NCBI RefSeq assembly: GCF_036323735.1
Contig: NC_086027.1
Span: forward strand, 90,218,662-90,282,661
Source of the DNA: Rattus norvegicus
Lineage: Eukaryota; Chordata; Mammalia; Rodentia; Muridae
Reading direction: 5' to 3'
DNA: 64,000 bases
In this document: positions 23,262 to 33,100 of the stretch, one piece after another
How positions within the stretch are numbered: position 1 is the stretch's first letter
How the letters are laid out: each line of letters begins with the position of its first letter
Translations under genes and position numbers: made by a program
Notes under the pieces: generated by a model
Seen by the model: the letters and a program-made list of their open reading frames with translations, nothing else
What the model was told of the DNA's origin: nothing
Databases searched by the model: none

Positions 23262-23641
23262 TGTCCCACGCGCGACCTCTCGCCGGGAAGAAAACACGCG
23301 GGGACATAAGAGTCCTTGCTGTAGCAAAAACTTTTATTGAAATCTTAACGAGAGCCCTGCGCGCCCGCATGGCGTGGCTTATATACACCCTTGAGCGGCA
23401 CATCCACACCTGATTGGTCGCTTACCCATGATCTCATTAGGCACGCCCCAGAGTGGGCAAAGACCTGGCATGAAGGCACTCTTGCACATGCGCACACAGT
23501 TAACTTCCTGAAAGGAAGTCGGCTGGTGCGGTGGAGGCCAGCGCCATCTTGTAATGGCGGAAGCTATCCTGGCCTTCCACGTGGGGCGCAGTGGAAGCCA
23601 GCGCCATCTTGTGGTGGCGAATGTTAAAGCGACCCTCTACA
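23262..23641 (-). repeat. Provirus A 3' LTR
   Basis: 380 bp with TG...CA ends in element orientation. It carries two AAGATGGCGCTGG motifs (YY1-like) in U3, a CCAAT-box-like ATTGG on the plus strand near 23413, a TATATAA box near 23380 and AATAAA near 23333. TATA and poly(A) signal lie only about 45 bp apart, so R is short. Confidence 0.95.
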
Positions 23642-23656
23642 TCCCCCTATTTATTT
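23642..23656 (-). other. Polypurine tract of provirus A
   Basis: In element orientation AATAGGGGGA abuts the 3' LTR. Such a tract primes plus-strand DNA synthesis. Provirus B has AAGGGGGAGA in the same place. Confidence 0.8.
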
Positions 23657-23756
23657 ATTTTACCACAAATCATTTATTTTATAACAAATCATGATCACCC
23701 TATCGTGTGAAATGAGGAAACCTCAGCGATGTGGAAGGGCTGATCAAAGGATCATT

Positions 23757-23902
23757 GAGTCTCTCTCATCCCAGTGCAATGGATCCACAGATCCATGGGG
23801 TGCAAGAGCAGAGAACTCAGATACCGAGAGAGAGTCTCTCTCATCCCAGTGCAATGGATCCACAGATCCATGGGGTGCAAGAGCAGAGAACTCAGATACC
23901 GA
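23757..23902 (-). repeat. Tandem duplication (75-bp period) with a perfect hairpin
   Basis: A 71-bp unit occurs at 23757-23827 and 23832-23902. Each holds the inverted repeat ATGGATC-CACA-GATCCAT (23779-23796 and 23854-23871). Provirus B has a single copy (51786-51856) with the same hairpin (51808-51825). It lies between the env stop codon and the polypurine tract. Confidence 0.92.
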
Positions 23903-24085
23903 CTAATTCCTAAGCATAGATAACCAAATTCTAGGGGAGGCCCCTAGTATAATGGCCACAAGTGCTTGAGTGATAACGGCCTTGTCACGTTTCTGTTGAG
24001 ATCTGAGTTTGCAAATCAACCATAGCATGAACACTAATCCACAGCATAGGGCTGCACCAAACAGAGCCACTCCCGATAAGTAGTG
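23903..24085 (-). pseudogene. Provirus A env C-terminus, 60 codons open to a TAG
   Basis: An open 183-nt stretch ending at TAG (RC of 23903-23905). It encodes a hydrophobic membrane span of about 20 residues (core ALFGAALCCGLVFMLWL), a basic stop-transfer stretch, then a short cytoplasmic tail. This is the layout of the retroviral TM subunit's membrane anchor, sitting directly upstream of the 3' LTR as env does. It has no start codon of its own. Provirus B retains exactly the same 61-codon length, open, with a few substitutions. The homology call is structural and positional; a profile search would confirm it. Confidence 0.7.
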
Positions 24086-24773
24086 GACACCTCATCTGGT
24101 TCACCTCAGCTGTTACCACCAAGGGTCGTAGTCAAGCCGCTCCTATAATAAAATTTTAGAATCCCCAATTGTTAGCAACTACTCTAGAAAGTTCACCCAC
24201 TGTGCTTGTCTAACAATAGATTGGGAAAGGATAACTCCAGACACTGCAGCCACAATGTCTGCAGCAGTAATGGCTGCTACAATAGCAGCGAAAGTGTCAA
24301 GGTCTTTTCCAGGACAGTTCAGGATCAGTCATTTTTCTCTCGAACAACCAGCAGACAATGGAACCATGTCTGAGATCTGTACAACCAGGGCAGAGTTCCA
24401 CAGTCCACAGAAGCTTTACGCAGGTGGCATTCCTGTGAAGCTACAGTCTGTAAAATGACCTGTTAAGGCAGCAAGAGTCACCAGGGAATGAGGGGGGGCA
24501 GCAACGGCTGGAGTCCACTCTTCTCCAGCAAGCAGCAGTGCACAGAGGGTCAGAGAGCGGGCCATAGTGGGACGGGACACACGCAGCGGTAACACTGACT
24601 GCAGCAATGGCAAAATCCCTGTGATGACAAAGGATGAGGGGGGAATCTTCCATCTTCCTCTCGGGGCAGAGGGATGACTCCAGGGACCCGAACCACGAGA
24701 GCTGAATCTTCATGTAACCAGGATCAGCAAGTCTCAGCAACCACTCAGGCAGCTGGCACACTCTTGTAGCATC
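24086..24773 (-). pseudogene. Provirus A env upstream remnant, collapsed
   Basis: In element orientation a signal-peptide-like stretch (MARSLTLCALLLAG near 24540) is followed, after only about 150-200 nt, by an Ala/Ile/Val-rich fusion-peptide-like segment (FAAIVAAITAA, RC of about 24285-24255). The QAQWVN-type region follows, and the frame then hits TAG near 24184. The surface subunit and most of the TM ectodomain are missing. Provirus B shares the TAG after the same residues, so env was already dead in their common source. B also has an extra base in the fusion-like segment. Confidence 0.55.
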
Positions 24774-24790
24774 CTGTAGAAAAAACACAA
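24768..24790 (-). promoter_or_regulatory. Conserved 3' splice site upstream of env remnant (A)
   Basis: In element orientation GTGTTTTTTCTACAG|G gives a pyrimidine tract and a CAG acceptor, with the junction between 24774 and 24773. The same acceptor is present in B at 52733/52732. Retroviruses use such a site to make env mRNA. Confidence 0.65.
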
Positions 24791-24794
24791 ACAT

Positions 24795-27340
24795 TCTCTC
24801 TTCCCCATATAAAATATCTGGACAGGATCATGTCAATATGTGGATCTCTCTATTTCACCTAGGCAGAAGTATGCCTAGTTGTAGGGTGCCATAAACCTTG
24901 GCATCCAAATTTTAAAATTGAAATAAAACGAGCATTATTTAGCATACAGGGATAACTCCCCCATATTCATTTATTAAGATATAGTAAGGATATTATTTAT
25001 TAAGGTAAGTCCTCAAGGATTAAATTGAGGACACTGAGCACTTGTATTTATAAATTGACTTGTATACCAAATTATTGTCTCCAGCATTATTGTTTTGGAT
25101 ATATAAAGAATGAGATTGTTTTGACTAATTGTTCCTATGTAAGGCCTATAATCTGTCTGGTATCATTGTCCTCCCTTGCTAAAGAGCCCAGGCAATCCAG
25201 TTTGAGTTCTTAAATGTCCTATAAAGGAACAGTACTTAGTGCTCTTAACCACTAAGCCATTTCTCTAGCACCTCACAAACTATATTCACCTAAACATAAG
25301 CATTAATTAGAAATGCCAAATCCTGTAAATATTGTCCAGATTCAGTCGTACTGGAAATCCCTGAACTGGCAGGGTGAGGCTGGGAATTGAAAGCAAGCAA
25401 ATGGAGTCTTCCTCTTTTCATATCAACTCCATTACCATTTTCAAAGAGCTGGGTCTATGGTTTTGTTTAGTTGTCTGAGCCAGGGCACTGAAAGGACAGT
25501 GAGTTGTCAGACATTCACACTGAAATCACTCATTGATTTTAAGTAGAAAACCTGTCTCTAATAAAGCATTAAGTAATTGAAATCAATTGTAAACCACAAG
25601 CCACACATTGGCTATCAGTATGTGACTTGAAAGCTTGATTTAGAAACAGTGGCTAAACTACAGAATTTAATAATCTGTGTTGAAGCAATAGAAACTCAAG
25701 AGAATAAACAAGTGATCCAATCATACATGTAGCCTTTTCATTAGATGAACCACCTATAAATACACTAAGCGCATTTCTTATGGGTTGTATGCACAAATAT
25801 ACAGGAAGTACAAAAGCATGCAAAGAGTAAAATTATCAATTTTGCCTGAAAAATTTGTATATGTAATAGGCCAAATATCAGTATTTTGTAATACCCAATT
25901 AACTGTTATTTGGAATAAGATATGTTTCACCAGGTTTCTTTTTAAAATACTTCCATGACTCTAGTCTACAATTCTGTATTAACACAGCTGAAGCTTTATC
26001 TCCAATGTGCATAACAAAGACCTAAGTCCTCTGGTAGGGTGAGGTACTTAGCCAATTAACATATCCTTAGAAGCTTAAAATTAGCTTCCAACATTCTTTT
26101 CTGGAATAGTATAACAGCTACTCCCCAAATATTAAAGCTCATATTGAGAGCAAAGGTTTGTAGTAAAAATTTCCATATACACTGAAAGATTCAAAGTTCC
26201 TACCTCTCACATTGAAGAAGCAACAAAATTACACAACACAAGGCCGTTAGCCATTCCTAATGACATCACTTTATGGGCTCTCCAAAACTATAAGCAAGCT
26301 CACGGAATCAAAACTCAAAATCAATCCTCTAAATCTATCTTGAAATGGCAGCAGGAGTAAACAGACTGGCTGTAATGTTCTCACAAGTTCTAAAACCTCA
26401 TCAATCTTTCATAAATCTTGTAACAATCTCTACCTGTTTGATTTTTTCTTAATTAAAAATAAGTTTGAGTTAGTAAATGTAACATTGGCAATCCTTAATC
26501 ACAATCTTTAAGTTCTCCTTGTAACACCAGAGCACAACCACAAGGTCACCTGAGTTCTGAGTATATGACTAGGCAGCTGTCCTTGGGGCAGTGGAATTAG
26601 CATCAAAATACAGATAGCTTCAGTGCAAACCACAACTTTGGAAAGCAAAACTCGACCTCCAACAAACTAGTACAAAGTTTGACTGCCAATTCCTATATAT
26701 GAACGCACGATGGTGTAGTCTCCAGTACCTCAACAAAGAGACATTGTCCTAAATTCTTTTAGAAGCCTGGTTTCTAGGATAAGAATTCCATAAAAATATT
26801 ATCTCAATTTAGACCTGTTTCCCTGGGTTGGCTCATGCCACTTGTTGTCTAGAATGACTCTATCCAAATTACCAGTTTTATGTTAACTTTCTGTTACCAA
26901 TATTATACCTTTTTAACCACATCCAATAACTAAAAAGGCCAACAATCTATGACCAAGGCAAGTAGAGCATATTTACACATTTAAAACCAATCAGAAACAA
27001 AATTGAAGTGGCTACACATATCTTTAATATTTAGACCAAAGACCATTTTTACCTTTTAAGCTATGATTTTAAGAGAAGCACCTTGTCACCTGTTGAGTCA
27101 AATAATAAGTCAGGGATTTCTCTAAGAGAAACAGCTCTCAGCTCTTGTACCAAAGAAGCTGAGAAGCTGCTGGCGCCTTTAAGATCAGCTCGTGCAGACG
27201 CTTAGCCTCTGGGCAGCTTCTCCAGCTAACCTAAACTCCTGGCTGTAGGTACAGGGCTCTAAAGGCCTGATTGAAACTGTTTTTTTTATTCATTTGTCCC
27301 CTTTTGAAACGAGTTAAAACCAAATCAAGGTGTGAACGAC
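24795..27340 (-). other. Provirus A AT-rich interior, no retroviral coding
   Basis: About 2.5 kb with no long frame on either strand and no pol motif. It is collinear with B (about 52760-55010), with deletions in B (for example the 26340-26430 region is missing there). At 25238-25274 it contains, in element orientation, a tRNA-derived SINE head (GAAATGGCTTAGTGGTTAAG). The composition looks like captured host DNA rather than decayed gag-pol. Confidence 0.7.
25238..25274 (-). mobile_element. tRNA-derived SINE head (B2/B4-like) inside provirus A
   Basis: In element orientation the 37 bp match the first part of a rodent B2-type SINE, including the A box. Only the head is recognisable. The same piece lies at the same place in B (53207-53243), so it was in the source element. 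Confidence 0.55.
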
Positions 27341-27355
27341 CAGCAAATAAAGTTT

Positions 27356-27691
27356 TTACCATTTTTTCTTTTGAACATGAAACATAAAACATTTAAACAA
27401 CGAGAAACAAAAACCACAGACATAAACTGACAGACATGGATAGCTTGGTGCACCAAGGACAGACAATAGACAAAGAGGGAAAAAACCAGATGGTTCACGG
27501 TGACTATCCACTCGAGTGGAGTCGATATGGACGATGGATTGTCTCAATTCCTGGACTAGTCCATCAACGTGTTGAAACCCAATTCCTGTAAGATACTGAG
27601 ATATATTATGAGATATCTGAGCAGCACAATTGACATTCACAAATGGTATGGAAGTGAAACACAGTCCTGAGTATTTCCACTCACAACCCAA
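27356..27691 (-). pseudogene. Frame continuing past the gag-like stop in provirus A
   Basis: The reading frame of the Gag-like ORF continues for 111 codons after its TAA. It encodes NISQYLTGIGFQHVD and QELRQSIVHID, then hydrophobic sequence. The LRQ-type heptad pattern faintly recalls a TM ectodomain helix, which would be out of place next to gag. I cannot assign it. B retains the central motif (55153-55350) but its flanks are frameshifted. Confidence 0.35.
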
Positions 27692-28600
27692 TTACATTAA
27701 CTCCATCAAGCTGTGCATGGACATTGAGATGTCTTTTTGTTTGATTCTCCTGAATAAATTTTCAGGCGGTCTGCCTCTATCAAGCCTAATCAGTATGACT
27801 CTGCAAAGCTTATAGAGCCTGATCACACCTTTTACCAGCAGAAAGACAAAATTTTTCTCCCAAAATACTGTGTTCCTTTTATCTCCTTTTCTTTTCGTTT
27901 TTTCTTTAGAGACCTTTTCTCCCTCCGACATACTTTCTTGTTGTTCTGTAAGGGCCCTTTGACCTGTCCTAACTGCTGTAACGGCTTCCCACACAAAGAA
28001 AAAAATAAACAAAATTACCAGCCTTGTCCACGAAGGATCCATGACTTTCGGTTTCTTCACAGTGGCTCTCCACCTAGGCCCATATCTTTCTTCTTCATAG
28101 CGAGCTGCCTCATCTTCTAAATCCTCTTCCTCAGAGGAGCCAAACTCGTCTGTTTCTGAACTATCAAGCCCCAAGACCTCTAACTCCTTTACCGGATAAA
28201 GGCTTTTTTTCGGGGTTTTCTCCTCCTTTCCCTGTTTATTTAATTTAATCTTAGCAGGGGTCCCTCCCTCAGTAGCTGAGGTGGCCACTGTCCCCGAGGC
28301 GTCCTTTCCCCATACTATCACCTCTGACGGTGGTAAGACCGCAGAGGGGCCTGGTGCTTGAGATCGATCAGTATCATTTTTTCGTTGCAACCTTTCACTA
28401 TGCTCCGTTTCTGACATGCTTTCATGAATTTCGTCCAGGGCCTCTTGGCCTGCTGCTATTATAGGACGAAAAATGTCTTTACCTAAACAATCCTTAACCA
28501 TCTGCCAAATTCCTAACGTTCCCGGCCTCAGACTACCATGTAATAGAGGCCTCAACAGCACCCTCAGCAGAAGGAGAAAGATAAGATAGGTCAAGACCAA
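27692..28600 (-). pseudogene. Provirus A Gag N-terminal (matrix-like) remnant
   Basis: 302 open codons ending in TAA. In IAPs, Gag begins with an ER-targeting hydrophobic leader and assembles particles at the ER; this reading resembles that type. Residues 3-20 are strongly hydrophobic. Residues 51-64 read GQEALDEIHESMSE. Residues 140-172 are acidic with an EEARYEEERYGP-like element typical of class II Gag (here AARYEEERYGP). A second hydrophobic span (193-210) is followed by GQRALTEQQESMSE (213-226), a diverged repeat of the first module. There is no ATG in frame before codon 34. The frame opens at a TTG, and the nearest upstream ATG (28619-28617) is in another frame. No capsid or nucleocapsid follows. 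Confidence 0.65.
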
Positions 28601-28627
28601 ACAATTCGGAAATTATCATGTCTCTCG

Positions 28628-28640
28628 GAGCTTACCTCAA
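28628..28640 (-). promoter_or_regulatory. Leader splice donor of provirus A
   Basis: In element orientation GAG|GTAAGC, junction 28636/28635, lies between the primer-binding-like site and the first ATG. Provirus B has CAG|GTAGGC at the equivalent place (55918/55917). Confidence 0.65.
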
Positions 28641-28710
28641 TTCCTACAGCTTCTGGACCCTTTCCGTGAATGGAAGCCCCCCTTGGCGCCGGCAATGATG
28701 AGGCGTTTGT

Positions 28711-28730
28711 CCTGGGTACTCGGCACCAAA
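28711..28730 (-). other. Primer-binding-site-like sequence, provirus A
   Basis: In element orientation TGGTGCCGAGTACCCAGG follows the 5' LTR after two T's. TGGTGCCGA matches the tRNA-Phe-type binding site that IAPs use. The 3' half departs from it, so the primer tRNA is uncertain. B reads TGGTGCCGAGAACCCAGG. Confidence 0.7.
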
Positions 28731-29110
28731 TGTCCCACATGCGACCTCTCGCCGGCAAGAAAACACGCGGGGACATAAGAGTCCTTGCTGTAGCAAAAAC
28801 TTTTATTGAAATCTTAAGGAGAGCCCCGCGCGCCCGCATGGCGCAGCTTATATACACCCTAGCGCGCTGCATCCACACCTGATTGGTCGCTTACCCTTGA
28901 TCTCATTAGGCACGCCCTGGAGTGGGCAAAGACCTGGGACGAAGGCACTCTTGCACATGCGCATACAGTTAACTTACTGAAAGGAAGTTGGCTGGCGTGG
29001 CAAAGGCCAGCGCCATCTTGTAATGGCAGAAGCTATCCTGGCCTTCCACGTGGGGCGCAGTGGAAGCCAGCGCCATCTTGTGGTGGCAAATTTTAAAGCG
29101 GCCCTCTACA
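28731..29110 (-). repeat. Provirus A 5' LTR
   Basis: 380 bp, the same length as its partner, with about 29 mismatches by eye. TATATAA and AATAAA are retained, as are both YY1-like motifs. In element orientation this is the promoter LTR, directing transcription leftward in the window. Confidence 0.95.
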
Positions 29111-29116
29111 GTTTAG
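29111..29116. repeat. 6-bp target-site duplication (GTTTAG) of provirus A, right
   Basis: Matches 23256-23261. Confidence 0.93.
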
Positions 29117-30132
29117 CCATCAAGACATGGGTGACCACATACCTCAGGAGAGGCTTCTAATGACCACCTCTAGAGTGATGCCAGTTGACAGGGAGTATCA
29201 GGAAACTGAATTGAAGCCCTTCCCAAAGATTCTTTCCATGAGACTATTGATGGAAAATGACGTTGTTTAAATTGTCTTTAACATGTTTGTAAAAACCAGA
29301 CTCCAACTCCCCAATATAGACCACAATACTACAGTCTCCAAAGAGAATAACAACCCTAAGAAAATACTATTGTAGAAGAAAATAAAAGGGAGTTTCCAGG
29401 AACCTCATCCAAGCCATGTGTATTGGATTTTAGGTTGCTAGAAGGCTGTGTAGCCCATAAATTCAGCTTTCATAGATTGGAGTGTTGGTATCTGTATTCC
29501 ATCATGTATTTTTAAGTTATTCATTCACTTAGTTAATGAACATTTTCTGAGTGGTTGTCACAGCTCAGGCACAATTTTATGTCCTAGCAAATATCCAAAG
29601 ATGGGAAATTTTGTGTCAGACAAATACCATATTTAACATTATAAGGATGGAAATATTAGCATATACTTCATCTACTACAAGAAGAACACATGAATGCATA
29701 CACTTGTAACCACAGAATACAAAAACTGAGGAAGAATATAGCACACAAAGTGCCACATCCTGTTCTGCTTAATATCTATGCACAACATTCAGAATTTTTG
29801 CTGGACAATTCATATATTCTTATACATATGTATGTGTGCACATATTCAAGTAAATGCTTTCAAGGCTAAATTTGTGAGTTTGTGTTAACCAGAAACAGCT
29901 CATGGTGTAATATGATATTACAATTTGTTTTCTCCATAACTATGTTTGGAAGATTTGTCCAATATTAATCTATTTGGTACTATTTTTCTTTTTTAACTGA
30001 ACAGTGGAAGATTAGTAAAGAGAGCATTTCTTGACAGTAAATGCTTAACATTAACTCATAAGTTGTGTGTTATATTCACCCACTTAAAAATAAATGAAAA
30101 TACAGCCCAGAACTGTGATTGAAAAAAATTTC
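29117..30132. other. Unique sequence, no gene seen
   Basis: AT-rich. No repeat or exon recognised. Confidence 0.5.
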
Positions 30133-33100
30133 TTTTGTTTCAATGACCTATCCATTGGTGAGAGTGGGCTGTTGAAGTCTCCAACCATTATTGTGTGGGA
30201 TTCAATGTGTTTTGAGCTTTAGTAAAGTTATTTTATGAATGTGGGTACCCTTGCATTTGGGGCATAGATGTTCAGAATTGAGACTTTCTCTTGGTTGATT
30301 TTCCCTTTGATGAATATGAAATGTCCTTCCTTATCACACTTGATACCTTTTGGTTGAAAGTCTCTTATTGGCTATTAGGATGGCAACTCCAGCTTGTTTC
30401 TTGGGACCATTTGCTTGAAAGACCTTTTGCCATCTTTTACTCTGAGATAGTGTCTGTCTTGGTTATTGAAGTGTATTTCTTGTACAAAGGAAAATGCTGG
30501 ATCCAGTCTCTTAGCTATGTATTTTTATAGGTGAGCTGAGTCCATTAATATTGAGAGATATTAAAGATAGATGACTGTTGGTTCCTGTTATATTTGTTTT
30601 TCTAGGTAGCTTTACATGCTTGTGCTTTTCTCCTTTTGGCTTTTTGTGAGGTGTTTAATATCTTGTCTTTCTTTTGGTAGAGATGTCTTCCTTGTATTGG
30701 ATTTTTCCTTCTAGGATCCTCTGTAGGGCTGGTCTGGTAGATAGAAACTATTTGAATTTGGTTTTGCCCTGGAATATTCTGATTTCTCCATCTATGTTGA
30801 TTTAGAGTTTTGCTGGGTATAGTAGCCTGGGCTGGCATTTCTGTTCTCTTAGAAACTGCATGACCTCTGACCAGGCTCTTTTGGCCTTCATAGTCGCCGT
30901 AGAGAAGTCTGGTATAATTCTGATAGCTCTGCCTTTATATGTTACTTGGCCTTTTCCCTTGCAACTTTCAGTATTTTTTCTTTGTTCTCTGTGTTTAGTG
31001 TTTTGACTATTATGTGATGAGAGGATTTTTTATTTTGGTCCCATTTGTTTGGTGTTCTGTAGGCTTTTTGTACCTTTATGGCCATCGACTTCAGCAAAAT
31101 GACTGGTTATAAATACAAATGATAAACAGGCTGAGAAAGAAATTGGAAAAACAGCTCCCTTCACAATGGCCACAAATAATATAAAATATCTTGGTGTAAC
31201 TCTAACCAAACAAATTAAAGATCTTTATGATATGAATTTGAAGTTTCTCAAGAAAGATATCGAAGATCTCAGAAAATGGAGAGGTCTCCCATGGCAGAAT
31301 TAATGTAGTAAAAATGGCCATCCTGCCAAAGGCAATCTACAGATTCAATATAATCCCCATCAAAATCTCAACACAATTCTTCAAAGACATGGAAAGAGCA
31401 ATTCTCAAATTCATCTGGAAAGGCAAAAAAACCAGAATATCAAAAACAATTCTTAAAAATGAAAGAATGGCTAGGGTAATTACCATCCCTAAACTCAACT
31501 CTACTACAGAGAAATAGTGATAAAAACTGCATGGTATTGGTACAGAGACAGGCAGGTTGATCAATGGAATAGAATTGAAGACCCAAAAATAAAACTATAC
31601 ACTTACACACACTTGATCTTTGACAAAGAAGCCAAAAATATACAATGGAAAAAAAAAGCATAGTATAACTGGCTGCCTGTATGTAGAAAAATGAAAATAG
31701 ATCCATATTTGTCACCATGCAAAAAGCTCAAGTCCAAGTGGATCAAGGATCTCAACATAAAATCAAATACACTGAATCTAGTAGAAGAGAAAGTGGGACA
31801 GAGTCTTGAACTCATTGACACAGGGGGAAATTTCCTAAACAGAACTCCAGTGGCTCCAGCTCTAAGATCAAGAATTGATAAATGAGACTTCATGAAACTG
31901 GAAAGCTTCTGTAAGACAAAGGACATAGTCAATAACAAAATAAGCATTCAGATTGGAAAAAATCTTCACTAATCCCATTGCTGATAGAGGGCTAATATCC
32001 AAAATACATAAAAGAACTCAAGAAGCTAATCACCAATAAACCAAACAACCCAATTGAACAATGGGACACAGAACTAAACTGAGAATTCACAACAGAGGAA
32101 TCTTGAATGGCTGAGAAGCATCTAAATAAATGTTCCAAGTCTGCAGTGATCGAAGAAAAGGAAATCAAAATGACCCTGAGATTGTACCTTATACCAGTCA
32201 GAAGGCCCAAGATTAAAACCTCAGTTGACAACACATGTTGACGAGGAGGTGGAGAAAGAGGAACACTCCTCCATTGGTGGTGTAATTGGAAACTGGTACA
32301 ACCACTCTGGAAATCAATTTGGAGGTTCCTCAGAAAATTGGAAACAGATCTACCTAAAGACCCAGCAATATCACTCTTAGGCATATACACAAAGCATGCC
32401 CCACCAGGCCACAGAGGCACATGTTCCACTATGTTATGCCTTATTTGTGATAGCAGGAAGCTGGAAACAACCCAGATGTCCCACGGCAGAAGAATGGATA
32501 CAGAAAACATAGTTCATTTACACAATGGAGTACTACTCAGCTCTTAGGAATGAGGGCATCCAGAGTTTTGCAGGCAAATGGATGGAACTAGAAAATATCA
32601 TCCTGAGTGAGATAATTCAGACCCAAAAGGACATGCATGGTGCTTACTCACTGATAAGTGGATATTAGCCACAAAAAAAAGAGTACAGAATACCCAAGAC
32701 AGTCCACAGAACTAGGACAACAAGCTGAAAGGCTTAAGTGAGAATGCCTCAAACCCACTTGGGAGAGAGAAGAAAGCAACCACAAGGGAAGAGGGTGAAA
32801 GGAATGGAGGGAGGGACTTGGGAAGGAAAGAAGATGTGGGATGGGGGAGGCAGGATCTGGTATTGAGTTGGGGAAAAGGACTGAAGTCCTGAGGGCCATC
32901 AGAAAGAATAGAAACAGGTAACCTCAACCTCGGGGCAAAGGAGGTAGGGAGGACCTTCTAGAATGTACCAGAGACCTGGGAAGTGAGAGATTCCAGGATA
33001 CAAATTGTGGGGGGGGGAGCTAGATGAACTATATGAAATGTCCTACAGTGGAGAAGGGGAATTTATTGAACCCACCTCCAGCAGAAAGATGGGGCATCAA

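Larger units (their letters stand above)
23262..29110 (-). mobile_element. Provirus A: class II (IAP-like) non-autonomous ERV
   Basis: A 5849-bp antisense element with two 380-bp LTRs, a 6-bp TSD, a primer-binding-site-like sequence after the 5' LTR and a purine tract before the 3' LTR. In element orientation it has a leader with a splice donor, a Gag N-terminal remnant, about 2.5 kb of AT-rich non-coding sequence, a splice acceptor, a collapsed env ending in an open 60-codon C-terminus, and a repeated hairpin. No protease, RT, RNase H or integrase is visible. The LTRs differ at about 29 of 380 positions by eye, so it is not recent. It shares its organisation with provirus B, which marks a family. 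Confidence 0.93.

Noticed and set aside
23391..23906. Plus-strand frames across the provirus A LTR and hairpin repeat
   Set aside because: They are antisense to the element and arise from the LTR and the 75-bp duplication.
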